Part shown: one piece after another, positions 9,057 to 17,990 of the stretch | Numbering within the stretch: the stretch's first letter is position 1 | Layout of the letters: each line of letters begins with the position of its first letter | The notes under the pieces: model-generated | Databases searched by the model: none | Told to the model about the DNA's origin: nothing | What the model saw: only the letters and a program-made list of their open reading frames with translations | Made by a program: the position numbers and the translations under genes | Assembly: GCF_033842475.1 (NCBI RefSeq) | Contig: NZ_JAWXYB010000018.1 | Location: 496,001 to 560,000, forward strand | Length of the DNA stretch: 64,000 nucleotides | Source of the DNA: Acidiphilium acidophilum | GTDB lineage: Bacteria; Pseudomonadota; Alphaproteobacteria; Acetobacterales; Acetobacteraceae | Reading direction: 5' to 3'

Positions 9057-10573
9057 GTCCGGTGTCCTGCGCTGGGTCCGTGCCCGGCATCGGGCGGCGG
9101 ATCTTCGATGAGGCAGCAGAGTTCGGTGCCGTTCCGGTCGCTCACCGCCATCTGGCAGTGCAACTGGCCCTGCGTTGCGAGGGCGGTGTAGCGCTGCTCG
9201 ATCGCGGCCTTGACCCGGCGGCAGCGCAGTATGGCGCGATCCCGGCCGCCGGGGACGTTCGAGTCGTGAGTGAAGTGCACCAGCACCGGGATCGCCAGGC
9301 CGTGGGCGAGGTTCAGGCCGGTGAAGATCCTGATCCCGACGTCGAGGTCGGCGGTGCCTTCCTCGACGGTGGAGAGATGGGCGAAATAATACATGTTGCG
9401 GACATGCACTTTGGTCGGCGCTTCACCGGCGCAGATGAAATGCTCGTCGTGGCCGAGCTCCGCGTAGCGCCCGGCGTGATGGTGGATGACGTATTCGATC
9501 TGCGAAAGATTGGCTTCGAGCAGCCGCTCCACCAGCGCCTGCATTCCGGCGGACATGCCGCCCTCGGCCTGGGCCATCACTTCGCGGTGCAGGGCGGCGC
9601 GTGCGGTTTGCGGGTCGGCTCCGTTGGTATCGCGATAGACCGCGCTGGCATCGATGAACCGGGTCGCATCGATCCGCCCCGCCCCATCCGGGGTGTGGAT
9701 GCGGATGGCGTCGAGATCGGTGTCGAGACCGATCAGCAGCGTGTCGGGCGCGGCACCGCGCCCGTAGGTGGCATCGATCGCCGTCCGCAACGCGGCGAGC
9801 CGCTCCAGCGCGGCTTCGCAGGCCAATGCGTCGTTGCTGCCGTGAGCCGCGCAGCCCTGATGCTTCGGCGAGCCGGTACTGAAGTGATAGACCGCGATCT
9901 TGAGGTAATTGCCGCCTTCCGAGCCTTCGGGCAGGCCGCCGCTGAGCCGCAGGATTTCGCGCTTCGCCCAGTCGGTCATGTCGCTTTCGATATCGAACAG
10001 CGATCCGGCATAGGCCTTGACCATGATTTCCGGGCCCGGCGCCATGCGGAACACGAAGGGTAGCAGACCTTGCAGCCGGCCATCGGCGCAGGGCGTGATA
10101 TCGACCGTGTGGAACCCGCAATCGCGGAGAAATTGATCGTCGATCGCCTCATAGGGCAACCACAGGGCCTTATCGACGGCCGCGTGATCGACGGAGGACT
10201 TGAAACTGCGCAACACGCAATAGGCATGCAACCAGCGGATGTCGAGTCCGGCGATCCAGGTCCGGGTCAGCTGTGACTCAGGCAGGGCATAACCAAGGTT
10301 CTGTTCCGCCAAGGCCTGTGCCCGCGGCACGAAATCGGGCGCGTACTGAAGTGCCGATATCGCCTTGAGCGTATCAACGATCGCACCGAACCGGGCGCTC
10401 ACCCGGCTTTCGTAATCGTACAGCGCCGCGTTCAACGCCTGATCGACCAGGGCATGCTCGCAGCGCTGCCCGCTGCCCAGGACACAGGCGGGGTTGGGCA
10501 TTGCCGGCGCGATCCGCAGGGCGGGTCGCTCGACGATGCGCTGCTGGGCAGCACGGCGTTGACGCGTGTTCAT
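9053..10573 (-). CDS. csoSCA: CsoSCA, carboxysomal carbonic anhydrase
   Basis: Converts bicarbonate to CO2 inside the shell next to Rubisco. The 506-residue length matches the family (formerly CsoS3, a divergent beta-class enzyme). The zinc ligands are visible: Cys162 with the Asp164/Arg166 pair in TPCADGRLQG, His230 in AVYHFSTGS, and Cys241 eleven residues later, the same spacing as in the characterised enzyme. The second, degenerate catalytic half follows. The Arg/Gln-rich N-terminus (NTRQRRAAQQ) could be the part that tethers the enzyme to its partners. It lies 10 bases after csoS2. Confidence 0.95.
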   Translation of the reverse strand: MNTRQRRAAQQRIVERPALRIAPAMPNPACVLGSGQRCEHALVDQALNAALYDYESRVSARFGAIVDTLKAISALQYAPDFVPRAQALAEQNLGYALPESQLTRTWIAGLDIRWLHAYCVLRSFKSSVDHAAVDKALWLPYEAIDDQFLRDCGFHTVDITPCADGRLQGLLPFVFRMAPGPEIMVKAYAGSLFDIESDMTDWAKREILRLSGGLPEGSEGGNYLKIAVYHFSTGSPKHQGCAAHGSNDALACEAALERLAALRTAIDATYGRGAAPDTLLIGLDTDLDAIRIHTPDGAGRIDATRFIDASAVYRDTNGADPQTARAALHREVMAQAEGGMSAGMQALVERLLEANLSQIEYVIHHHAGRYAELGHDEHFICAGEAPTKVHVRNMYYFAHLSTVEEGTADLDVGIRIFTGLNLAHGLAIPVLVHFTHDSNVPGGRDRAILRCRRVKAAIEQRYTALATQGQLHCQMAVSDRNGTELCCLIEDPPPDAGHGPSAGHRT

Positions 10574-10583
10574 CGCGCAGATC

Positions 10584-13364
10584 TCACGCCCGCGCGCCGC
10601 CGGAGACGGTCACCAGCGGCCCGCGCCCGCTATTGCCGGACGAACCCGTTACCAGGTTGGCAGCGGCGGGCGGCTTCTCGGCTTCGGGCTGGCTGCGTGC
10701 ATCCATCACCGTGCCGCGCGGATTGCCGCGCTGCGACGGGTTCCGCATCAGGCTGGATCGGCCCTCGGTTCCGGAAACCCGGCTCTGGGCCTTCCAGGCA
10801 TCGCCGGTGACGCGCTCGTGGATTTGCGCTTCGCCGCTGAGGCGTTGCGCCTTCGCGATTTTGGTCAGGTCGATCCGGGCCTGGTCACCCTGCGCATCGG
10901 CATCGCGCGGGGTGCCGCGCCGGGCACCCGGCGCGAAATCGTGGTGGCGGAACTCCGGCGTGCCGGTGATCAGCCCCCCGGCCTTGTTGCCGGGGCCGGT
11001 GATGCGATCGACTGCACTGTAGGCGGTTCCGGTGACGGAGCCGCTATCGCCGCGGGCACGATCGGAGTCCCAGGCGACCCGGGCAGGCGAGCGGATGCTG
11101 AAATCGGTCGGCGCCGCCGGCTTGTCGGGCTCGGGCGGACGTTGACGGGAGAGAAAGCGATTTGCCGTGTCGGGGCGCGTCGCGCAGGAGGATGCCATGT
11201 TGTCGGCACCGATATAGGGCGCGCCGGTCACGGTCAGGCAGGTGCCGCGCTCGTCGCCGGTCATGGTGCTGCCGCCCGCGCCGGGGCGGTCGCCGCTGAC
11301 CATGGTCGCGGGGATGCTCGCCCGGTCGCGCACCCGGGCCGACTGGGCCTGGAGGCTCTCGGGGGCGCAGAACGTCTGGTACTGGCCGCGCCCGATATAG
11401 GACGAGCCGCTGATCGGCGAGCAGGCGCCGTATTCATCGCCGGTGACCTGCTCGGACCGCCCGAAGGCGCTGCCGGTCACCTGCTTGCCGTTGAGGGTGA
11501 GGTCGACGCCGACCTTGCTCACGGGTTTGATCCGGGGTGCGTTGGGACCACACAGCGCTGCCGACTGGTCGGCGCTGAAATAGTCGGTTCCGGTGACGGG
11601 GCTGCACCGACCTGCCTCGTCACCGGACATTTTTGGGCTTGAGGCGGTCTCCGTCCCGCTCATGCCCGCGCCACCTCTGGTTTCGATCCGCGCCACCTTG
11701 CGCGGACCGCCGGTGTTACAGAGGGCGCCGAAATCCTTGGCGTTGAAATACTGGTTGCCGGTGACGGCGCGGCATGAACCGGCTTCATCGCCTGTTACGT
11801 GGTGGGACCGCCCGACATCGCTGCCGGTCATCGTCTGGCCGCCGGGGGTGGACATCACGCTCATCCGGCGCGCGGGTGCAGGCACCTCGCTGCGACAGAA
11901 ATCCTTGAAATGTTCGGCGGACAGATACTGGCTGCCCGTTACGTTGCGGCATGAGCCCGGTTCGTCCCCGGTGACTTTGGAGTCGCGCCCCACGGTGGTG
12001 CCGGTGAGAGGCAGCGCCGCGTGGGTGTGGGTCATGCCGACCTTGGGCGGCGCGGTATCGGCGGAGAGGCGACCGTAGGACGTGCCGGTGATCGCGCGGT
12101 CCGCGCCCATTTCGCCGCCGGTGACCTGCGAGGGCCGACCGACGAGGGTGCCGCTGATGGTCTTGCCCTTGGGGGTCGCTTCGCTCACGACCTTGACGGG
12201 CCCGGCTGATGGGCGGGTCGGGCAGAATTTGTCGTACATATTGGCGGGCAGGTAGTCGATGCCGGTGACGGCGCGGCAGGCGCCGGCCTCGTTGCCGGTC
12301 ATCGAGCGGGCGTAGCCGATCTCGGTGCCCGTGACGGTCAGATCCCGTGCCGTCTGGCTCGAACGGACCTTCAACGGCCCGGGCTCGACCTTGATGTCGC
12401 AGATTTCGCCGTACTGCTCGAAGCCGATATATTCGGTGCCGGTGATCGTGCGGCACGAACCCGGCTCGTTGCCGGTGACTTTGCGGCTGCGCTCGACCAT
12501 GGTGCCGGTGACGGCGGTGCCCGACAGGGTGTGGGCTTCCTCGACCTTCGGTGGCGTTTCCATGAAGGCGGGACGGACGCGCACATGCGCGCTGGGGCGG
12601 GTGGTGGCGCGGTTGGTGTTGCAGGTGCCCATCAGGGCGCGAACCTTGCGGTGCTGCATCGCGACCTGACGCCCGCTTGCGCCTTTGGTGATGGCCATCT
12701 GCCAGTCCTGCCCGGGCAGGGAGGCGGCGATTCGGGTGGCTTGCTCGACGCGCTTGATCCCGGATTTGCCGTCCTGGGAAAGGGCGACGCGGCGGGCACG
12801 GGCGAGTGCCTTGCCGACCGGCTGGACCTCGCGGCGCGGCGCGTCGTTCGAGGTGTGCGTGATGGAGGGATCGGCGTGGCCGGCTGAATGCCCTGCCGGG
12901 GTCTGGCACGCGCAGGTTTGGGCGTCATTTTTGGAGGATGGGGTCGCGCAGCCGCAATCATGTGCGGCGGCTGCGGCCTGCCCGGGACGCGATGGCACCG
13001 GTTTGGTCCGGCCGTGACGGGCCGGCTCGGCGTTCTGCGGCTTCGCGGCACCGGTCAGGGCGGACTTGCCCATCCGGCTCAACGCCTGCCGCCGCTCCAG
13101 CGCCGCGCGTTTCGGCGCGACGGGCGGAGCGGAAGCCGGCTGGTGTTGCGGTGTGCCTGCGGCATGACTGCCGGGCCGGATGTGGGCGCTGGGCATCGAG
13201 GCTGACCGGGTCGCCGTGGTCGCGGCTCTGGCAGGCGAGACGAACGTTGCGGTCGCCAGCTTGTTGAGTCCCGCCTTGCCATGTTGTGTCATGGCCTGGC
13301 GGCGCATCAAGGCGATTTCACGTCCCGAAAGGGTCGCGCCTGCTGGTTTATGGGCGGCTGTCAT
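10584..13364 (-). CDS. csoS2: CsoS2, disordered scaffold linking Rubisco and shell
   Basis: A 926-residue repeat protein essential for alpha-carboxysome assembly. Three regions are visible. The N-terminal region has four Rubisco-binding helices (for example ALMRRQAMTQHGKAGL and ERRQALSRMGKSAL). The middle region has six repeats of the VTGDEPGSC...VTGxxY...C type. The C-terminal region has two more repeats and a tail containing ITGTPEFRH. Paired cysteines are present in most repeats but missing in the third middle repeat. The ATG at 13364 has AGGTG 6 bases upstream; the earlier GTG at 13373 lies in that site. I did not find an obvious frameshift signal of the kind that yields a short CsoS2A. 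Confidence 0.95.
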   Translation of the reverse strand: MTAAHKPAGATLSGREIALMRRQAMTQHGKAGLNKLATATFVSPARAATTATRSASMPSAHIRPGSHAAGTPQHQPASAPPVAPKRAALERRQALSRMGKSALTGAAKPQNAEPARHGRTKPVPSRPGQAAAAAHDCGCATPSSKNDAQTCACQTPAGHSAGHADPSITHTSNDAPRREVQPVGKALARARRVALSQDGKSGIKRVEQATRIAASLPGQDWQMAITKGASGRQVAMQHRKVRALMGTCNTNRATTRPSAHVRVRPAFMETPPKVEEAHTLSGTAVTGTMVERSRKVTGNEPGSCRTITGTEYIGFEQYGEICDIKVEPGPLKVRSSQTARDLTVTGTEIGYARSMTGNEAGACRAVTGIDYLPANMYDKFCPTRPSAGPVKVVSEATPKGKTISGTLVGRPSQVTGGEMGADRAITGTSYGRLSADTAPPKVGMTHTHAALPLTGTTVGRDSKVTGDEPGSCRNVTGSQYLSAEHFKDFCRSEVPAPARRMSVMSTPGGQTMTGSDVGRSHHVTGDEAGSCRAVTGNQYFNAKDFGALCNTGGPRKVARIETRGGAGMSGTETASSPKMSGDEAGRCSPVTGTDYFSADQSAALCGPNAPRIKPVSKVGVDLTLNGKQVTGSAFGRSEQVTGDEYGACSPISGSSYIGRGQYQTFCAPESLQAQSARVRDRASIPATMVSGDRPGAGGSTMTGDERGTCLTVTGAPYIGADNMASSCATRPDTANRFLSRQRPPEPDKPAAPTDFSIRSPARVAWDSDRARGDSGSVTGTAYSAVDRITGPGNKAGGLITGTPEFRHHDFAPGARRGTPRDADAQGDQARIDLTKIAKAQRLSGEAQIHERVTGDAWKAQSRVSGTEGRSSLMRNPSQRGNPRGTVMDARSQPEAEKPPAAANLVTGSSGNSGRGPLVTVSGGARA

Positions 13365-13430
13365 GGCAATCACCTCGACGTTTCATGTCTTCGTAGCAGC
13401 GTCGTTCATCGTGGACCGGTATCGGCCCGA

Positions 13431-13757
13431 TCAGCGATAGACGACGAACGAAAGTCCCTGGCTCTGGGCATAGTTGTCGTAGGCGACGTAGCGAACCAGG
13501 TGATCCGGATAGGCGCGGTGGCAGGCTTCGATTTCGGCCATGACGGCGTCGACCGATTGCTCGCCGAACAACGGCAGTTTCCACATGTACCAGTAGCTGA
13601 CATGGGCGGGGGTGCCGCGCTCGGTGTGCTCGACGGCGGGATTCCAGCCCTGGGCGATCGTGTAGGCCACCTGGCGGCGCACCTGTTCCGGGGTCATCGG
13701 CGGGAGGTAGGAGAAGGTCTCGTATTTCAGTGAGGAATTGTAGGCTTGAACGGACAT
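13431..13757 (-). CDS. cbbS: Rubisco small subunit, form IA
   Basis: A 108-residue Rubisco small subunit. It has [20 protein letters not shown], the conserved [12 protein letters not shown] and an [20 protein letters not shown] segment. Eight copies cap the L8S8 holoenzyme. Length and the absence of an N-terminal extension fit carboxysomal form IA. It lies 101 bases after cbbL, behind a stem-loop and a short tandem repeat, and 66 bases before csoS2. Confidence 0.97.
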   Translation of the reverse strand: MSVQAYNSSLKYETFSYLPPMTPEQVRRQVAYTIAQGWNPAVEHTERGTPAHVSYWYMWKLPLFGEQSVDAVMAEIEACHRAYPDHLVRYVAYDNYAQSQGLSFVVYR

Positions 13758-13773
13758 GATGATATTCCTTGTA

Positions 13774-13807
13774 AAGCTGGCCTTCTGAAGCTGGCCTTGT
13801 AAAGCTG
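13774..13807 (-). repeat. 14-bp tandem repeat in the cbbL-cbbS spacer
   Basis: On the plus strand, aagctggccttctg (13774-13787) and aagctggccttgta (13788-13801) are adjacent copies, followed by a partial third copy starting aagctg. The repeat ends about 17 bases before the cbbS start codon on the transcribed strand. It could modulate translation of cbbS or be a replication-slippage product. Confidence 0.7.
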
Positions 13808-13819
13808 AAAGGAGGACCA

Positions 13820-13849
13820 GCCGGCACCGATCGAACGAACGATGCCGGC
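13820..13849 (-). promoter_or_regulatory. Stem-loop just downstream of cbbL
   Basis: GCCGGCA at 13820-13826 pairs with TGCCGGC at 13843-13849; inner bases can add further pairing (ATCG with CGAT). It begins 10 bases past the cbbL stop codon. There is no T-run after it, so it is more likely an mRNA 3'-end stabiliser or partial attenuator that sets cbbL relative to cbbS and the shell genes. Confidence 0.5.
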
Positions 13850-13858
13850 AAGCGGCGA

Positions 13859-15280
13859 CTATCGGTTGGTGACGTCGAGCTTGTCCACCGTGTCGAATTC
13901 GAACTTGATTTCTTTCCAGGTTTCCATGGCGATCTTGAGCTCGGGAGAATGCGCGGCGGCGGCGGTGAGAATGTCCTTGCCTTCGCGTTCCAGATCACGC
14001 CCTTCGTTGCGCGCCTGAACGCAGGCTTCGACCGCGACGCGGTTGGCGTGCGCGCCGCCGGCATTGCCCCAGGGGTGGCCGAGGGTGCCGCCGCCGAACT
14101 GCAGGACCGAATCGTCGCCGAAGATGGTGACCAGCGAGGGCATGTGCCACACGTGGATACCGCCCGAGGCGACCGCGAAGGCGCCCGGCATCGATCCCCA
14201 ATCCTGATCGAAGAAGATGCCGCGCGAGCGGTCTTCCGCGACGAAGGATTCACGCAGCAGGTCGATCCAGCCGAGCGTCGAGGCGCGATCGCCTTCGAGC
14301 TTGCCGACCACGGTGCCGGTGTGCAGGTGATCGCCGCCGGAGAGACGCAGGATTTTCGTCAGCACCCGGAAATGGATGCCGTGGTGGGGATTGCGGTCGA
14401 CCACGGCATGCATCGCGCGATGGATGTGCAGAAGAATGCCGTTGTTGCGGCACCAGTTGGCAAGACCGGTATTGGCGGTGAAGCCGCCGGTGATGTAGTC
14501 GTGCATGATGATCGGCGCGCCGATTTCCTTGGCGTATTCGGCACGCTTGTACATTTCCTCGGGCGTCGGCGCGGTCACGTTCAGGTAGTGACCCTTGCGC
14601 TCGCCGGTCTCTGCTTCGGATTTGTGGATTGCTTCCATCACGAAATCGAAACGCTCGCGCCAGCGCATGAAGGGCTGGCTGTTGACGTTTTCGTCGTCCT
14701 TGGTGAAGTCGAGGCCGCCGCGCAGGGCTTCGTAGACCGCGCGGCCATAATTTTTGGCGGACAGGCCGAGCTTCGGCTTGATCGTGCAGCCCAGCATCGG
14801 ACGGCCGTATTTGTTGAGCTTGTCGCGCTCGACCTGAATGCCGCACGGCGGACCGCCGCAGGTTTTCACGTAGGCGATCGGGAATCGCACGTCCTCGAGC
14901 CGCAGGGCGCGCACGGCCTTGAAGCCGAACACGTTGCCCACCAGCGAGGTGAACACGTTGACCACCGAACCTTCTTCGAACAGATCGATCGGGTAGGCGA
15001 TGAAGGCATAGAAACAGGTATCGTCGCCCGGCACGTCTTCGATGCGGTAGGAGCGGCCCTTGTAATAATCGAGGTCGGTCAGCAGGTCGGTCCACACCGT
15101 GGTCCATGTGCCGGTCGAGGATTCCGCCGCGACCGCCGCTGCGGCTTCTTCACGATCGACACCGGCCTGCGGGGTGATTTTGAAGCAGGCCAGGATATCC
15201 GTATCGAGTGGCGTGTAGTCCGGTGTCCAATACGTGTGTCGGTATTCCTTGACCCCCGCACTGTATTTCTTTCCGCTCAT
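13859..15280 (-). CDS. cbbL: Rubisco large subunit, form IA
   Basis: A 473-residue large subunit that carboxylates ribulose-1,5-bisphosphate. The catalytic segments are intact: [10 protein letters not shown], the carbamylated lysine in [16 protein letters not shown] (Lys194), the HIHRAMH histidine, loop 6 TVVGKLEGD, and [12 protein letters not shown]. The N-terminus [17 protein letters not shown] is typical of form IA enzymes packaged in alpha-carboxysomes. It is the first gene of the long minus-strand carboxysome operon and is divergent from the interrupted regulator gene cbbR. Confidence 0.98.
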   Translation of the reverse strand: MSGKKYSAGVKEYRHTYWTPDYTPLDTDILACFKITPQAGVDREEAAAAVAAESSTGTWTTVWTDLLTDLDYYKGRSYRIEDVPGDDTCFYAFIAYPIDLFEEGSVVNVFTSLVGNVFGFKAVRALRLEDVRFPIAYVKTCGGPPCGIQVERDKLNKYGRPMLGCTIKPKLGLSAKNYGRAVYEALRGGLDFTKDDENVNSQPFMRWRERFDFVMEAIHKSEAETGERKGHYLNVTAPTPEEMYKRAEYAKEIGAPIIMHDYITGGFTANTGLANWCRNNGILLHIHRAMHAVVDRNPHHGIHFRVLTKILRLSGGDHLHTGTVVGKLEGDRASTLGWIDLLRESFVAEDRSRGIFFDQDWGSMPGAFAVASGGIHVWHMPSLVTIFGDDSVLQFGGGTLGHPWGNAGGAHANRVAVEACVQARNEGRDLEREGKDILTAAAAHSPELKIAMETWKEIKFEFDTVDKLDVTNR

Positions 15281-15524
15281 TTCAATCTCCCTATGATAGC
15301 AAAAACATTGTTAAACGCGACGATGGGCCTGCCGGCTTTGACAGGCCACGGCGAACATCTTAGGCGACGTACCTTCAGAAACATGGATGGGTGAACACGC
15401 GACGGACCGTTTTCTCTCAACCTGGGGCGGGGCAGACTTTTGTTTTTTGAGTAACCTGATCGCCTCATACAGGGTAAAGATGATCATGGAAAATATGGAA
15501 TTCTTATGCGAGTAATCACTTTTT
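15281..15524. promoter_or_regulatory. Divergent cbbL/cbbR control region
   Basis: This 244-base gap between divergent cbbL and cbbR should hold the operon promoter and CbbR sites. The half near cbbR (about 15470-15524) is strikingly AT-rich for this genome and contains a TTA-N6-TAA dyad at 15504-15515. The half near cbbL has a perfect 6-bp inverted repeat, GGCCTG at 15326-15331 with CAGGCC at 15342-15347, which would lie in the cbbL leader. CbbR sites are known to be loose T-N11-A dyads, so exact boxes cannot be assigned by eye. Confidence 0.6.
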
Positions 15525-15697
15525 ATGAATACTGAGCCCAAGTCCCGCATCAAGACCCCTCGCCGACGCAATTTCACCCTGCGCCAGCTCAAGCTGTTCG
15601 AAGCCGTCGCGCGCACCGGCAGTTTTACCCGCACTGCCGAAGAACTCCATCTGACCCAGCCCGCCGTCTCCAACCAGATCAAGCAGCTCGAAGACCA

Positions 15698-15706
15698 GAT
15701 CGGGAC
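15698..15706. repeat. Target-site duplication, left copy
   Basis: GATCGGGAC flanks the insertion sequence on its left and is repeated exactly at the right junction. A 9-bp duplication is within the range reported for IS4-family elements. Confidence 0.9.
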
Positions 15707-16989
15707 CTCACTCATCCCCTCATTACGTAGCCGGCATGGAATTGCCGAATATGCCGCTGCTGCGCAGCATTTCCGTGAACCGCCGCATCAGGGGCAGTAG
15801 CCGGTGCTTCGGCATGTTCGGGATCAATTCATAGAGCATGCACCCCTGACGGAACAACGAGTGTGAGCGGGTCTTCGAAGTGTTGGACTTGAGCTGTCGA
15901 TCCATTCCCAGGCTCTCGCCTGCCGTCCCGAGCATGGTCAGCAGCGCCATCGCAAACGCGCTGATGAGCAGCAGCCGATCGCGCCGCTCTGGTTCGGCGA
16001 TGCGGATCTCAGCCATCCCCATCCCAAAACGCAAATCCTTGACGTCCCTGAAGCTGGGTTCGATCGTCCAGCGCCGGGAATATTGCTTGATCAATGTCCC
16101 TGCAGACGCCACGGCGTCACTGCTCGCCAGGCACCACGGCTCCTTCATGTCACGCGCATGTACGCACACCACGGCACCGACCTGATAGGCGTGCGAGGCG
16201 GTGACGCGCGCACCACGCAGTTTGCGCGCCCGGCCCGATTTGCCGACCCAGTCCGCCGCGGTTCGCGTCTCGCCTGCGGCATCGGTGACATGGATGTTGC
16301 CGCGGAAGCGAATGATATAGGCAAAGCCAAGCTCCGTAAGATACGCGAACAGCTTGTGGTCACCGAAGCCGCGGTCGGCCAGGATGGTCACGCGGCAGCC
16401 GGGCGGGACAACCTCCGACAGGCGGCGCAGGCAAGTATCCTCGATGGCGTTGCGCTGATCTTTCAATTCCTCTTTCCACATCGACAGCCACAACAGAGGC
16501 ATCGCCCGGCCATGCTTGCTCACCAGGTTGAGCGCCAACGTTGCCTGATCGTCGCCGTCGAAATCCGTCCAGTCCATGGCAACGACGATGTCGGTCTGCG
16601 AACCCACCAGATGCGGTACCCAACGGGCGAAGCTTTCCCAGACGTCGATACTCTCGTTACTGAGCATGCGATCAACCTGCTTGATCGCGTGCTTGGTCAC
16701 CAGCCCGCGCGCCTGTGCCAACGCCTGACCGATCATCGCGACGGCGAGCGACGCGCCGGTCATCACGCCCAGTGTCGCAGCAGACAGGGAGTCAACGCGT
16801 TTGGCGTGGAGATCGTGGGCATACAACTCGTCAATGAATGCGCGGATGTCCTTCAACCGCCCACCATCACGCTTTTTCGATGCTGCAATTCCCATGATCC
16901 ACCCTCATCCATGCATTCCAACGCTTGGTAGAGAATCGCAGCGAATCGGCGCAATACCTGGACCTATGGAAAATGGGGGGATTCCTGAG
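15707..16989 (-). mobile_element. IS4-family insertion sequence, 1,283 bp, inserted in cbbR
   Basis: The element is bounded by the 9-bp target duplication and by imperfect 18-bp terminal inverted repeats. The left end reads ctcactcatcccctcatt; the right end, reverse-complemented, reads ctcaggaatccccccatt, with 14 of 18 positions matching. It carries one full-length transposase gene on the minus strand, opposite to cbbR and therefore pointing towards cbbL. No degradation is visible, so it is probably an active or recently active copy. Confidence 0.93.
15723..16895 (-). CDS. IS4-family DDE transposase
   Basis: A 390-residue transposase. The first acidic residue lies in MDWTDFDGDD, the second in ILADRGFGD, and the third in the family signature YSRRWTIEPSFRDVK, which fits Y-(2)-R-(3)-E-(6)-K exactly. 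The reading frame is intact from start to stop inside the terminal repeats. Transcription runs toward the cbbL promoter region; read-through could produce RNA antisense to the cbbR N-terminal segment or affect cbbL expression. The specific IS name needs a comparison with the ISfinder collection. Confidence 0.95.
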   Translation of the reverse strand: MGIAASKKRDGGRLKDIRAFIDELYAHDLHAKRVDSLSAATLGVMTGASLAVAMIGQALAQARGLVTKHAIKQVDRMLSNESIDVWESFARWVPHLVGSQTDIVVAMDWTDFDGDDQATLALNLVSKHGRAMPLLWLSMWKEELKDQRNAIEDTCLRRLSEVVPPGCRVTILADRGFGDHKLFAYLTELGFAYIIRFRGNIHVTDAAGETRTAADWVGKSGRARKLRGARVTASHAYQVGAVVCVHARDMKEPWCLASSDAVASAGTLIKQYSRRWTIEPSFRDVKDLRFGMGMAEIRIAEPERRDRLLLISAFAMALLTMLGTAGESLGMDRQLKSNTSKTRSHSLFRQGCMLYELIPNMPKHRLLPLMRRFTEMLRSSGIFGNSMPAT

Positions 16990-16998
16990 GATCGGGAC
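16990..16998. repeat. Target-site duplication, right copy
   Basis: Second copy of GATCGGGAC at the right end of the insertion sequence, exactly matching the left copy. It places the boundary between the element and the resumed cbbR coding sequence (ACT CCT TTG, Thr-Pro-Leu). Confidence 0.9.
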
Positions 16999-17800
16999 TC
17001 CTTTGTTCGAGCATATCGGCCGCAAGATTTCGCCCACCGAGGTCGGGCGGGAACTGGTGGCGTTCAGCCGCGACATTTCCCAGCGCATCGATGAATTCGA
17101 GAATCTTCTCGATGATATCAAGGGTTTGCACCACGGGGTCCTCAATGTCGCGGTGGTCAGCACGGCGGAATATTTCTCGCCTTATCTGCTGGCGCGGTTC
17201 TGCTCCCACCACCCCGGCATCACCGTCAACCTCGATGTGACCAACCGCGACGCGGTGCTGAAACAACTGGCCGACAACGCGCCGGATATGGCGATCATGG
17301 GCGTCCCTCCCGATGGTGCGAACCTCGTCGCCCAGTCATTCATGCCCAATCCGCTGGTCGTGGTCGCCGCGCCGGATCATGCGCTGGCCACGATGAAGGA
17401 CGTGCCGATCGAGCGGGTGGTCAGGGAACGGTTCATCATCCGCGAACCCGGTTCCGGCACGCGGGACGCATTTGAGCGATTCCTGATGAAAAGCGGATGG
17501 CGCCTGCAGAATTCGATGGAAATGAGCAGCAACGAGGCGATCAAGCACGCGGTGATGGCCGGGCTCGGCCTCGGCGTCGTATCACTTCACACGCTGGAAA
17601 TGGAATTGAAGCTGGGCCGACTCGCCATTGTCGACCTCGTCGACTTCCCGCTCGAACGCCATTGGTATCTGGTTCATCGTCAGGGCAAACGCTTCAGCGT
17701 CGCCGCCCAGTCGCTCAAGACGTTCATCCTCACCGAAGCCGCGCAGGCGGTGCTGCCCGCCTTGCCGGGCCGCAAAACCAGGGCGAAGGCAAAACGCTGA

Positions 17801-17990
17801 ATGTCGCCGGTTCATTCATGTCACTGAATGGTCACGCAAAAAATTATTAATTTTATTTTTTTTCGTTCTCGCATATAGGACGGGCAGCTTCCGATCCGGC
17901 ATCCGCCCACACAATCAAAATCCGCGCGATATGAGGTCAACAACGAACCGCTTGCACTGATATCAAAAAAGTCAAGGGCAAATAATAAAT
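17801..17990 (+). promoter_or_regulatory. AT-rich upstream region of the dab operon with two inverted repeats
   Basis: The 190-base gap after cbbR contains CATTCA-N6-TGAATG at 17813-17830, then an AT-only inverted repeat AAAATTA-T-TAATTTT at 17840-17854 followed by a T-rich run. The AT stretch is exceptional in this genome. It could be a weak terminator for cbbR, an UP element, or a LysR-type binding site controlling dabB. No strong ribosome-binding site precedes dabB; AAGGGC lies about 12 bases upstream of its ATG. Confidence 0.5.

Larger units (their letters stand above)
15525..17800 (+). pseudogene. cbbR: cbbR, LysR-type Rubisco regulator, split by an insertion sequence
   Basis: The N-terminal helix-turn-helix part (15525-15706, ending in QLEDQIGT) and the effector-binding part (16999-17800, starting PLFEHIGRKISPTE) belong to one gene. 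Joining them with one copy of the 9-bp target repeat gives 984 in-frame bases, 327 residues plus stop, the normal CbbR length. CbbR activates cbb operons in response to metabolites such as RuBP, phosphoglycolate or NADPH. As it stands the gene can make only a 60-residue DNA-binding fragment plus IS-encoded residues. The downstream part has an in-frame ATG but would lack DNA binding. Both halves are otherwise undamaged, so the insertion looks recent. Confidence 0.93.

Noticed and set aside
10584-13364. Programmed frameshift in csoS2 giving a short isoform
   Set aside because: Known in another species, but I found no clear slippery heptamer followed by a stem in this gene; it cannot be excluded by eye.
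13774-13807. Tandem repeat as a CRISPR array
   Set aside because: Units are adjacent 14-mers with no spacers and no cas genes nearby.
17840-17864. AT-only inverted repeat plus T-run as a strong intrinsic terminator for cbbR
   Set aside because: The stem has no GC pairs and a single-base centre, so it would be unstable as an RNA hairpin; kept only as a possible control site.
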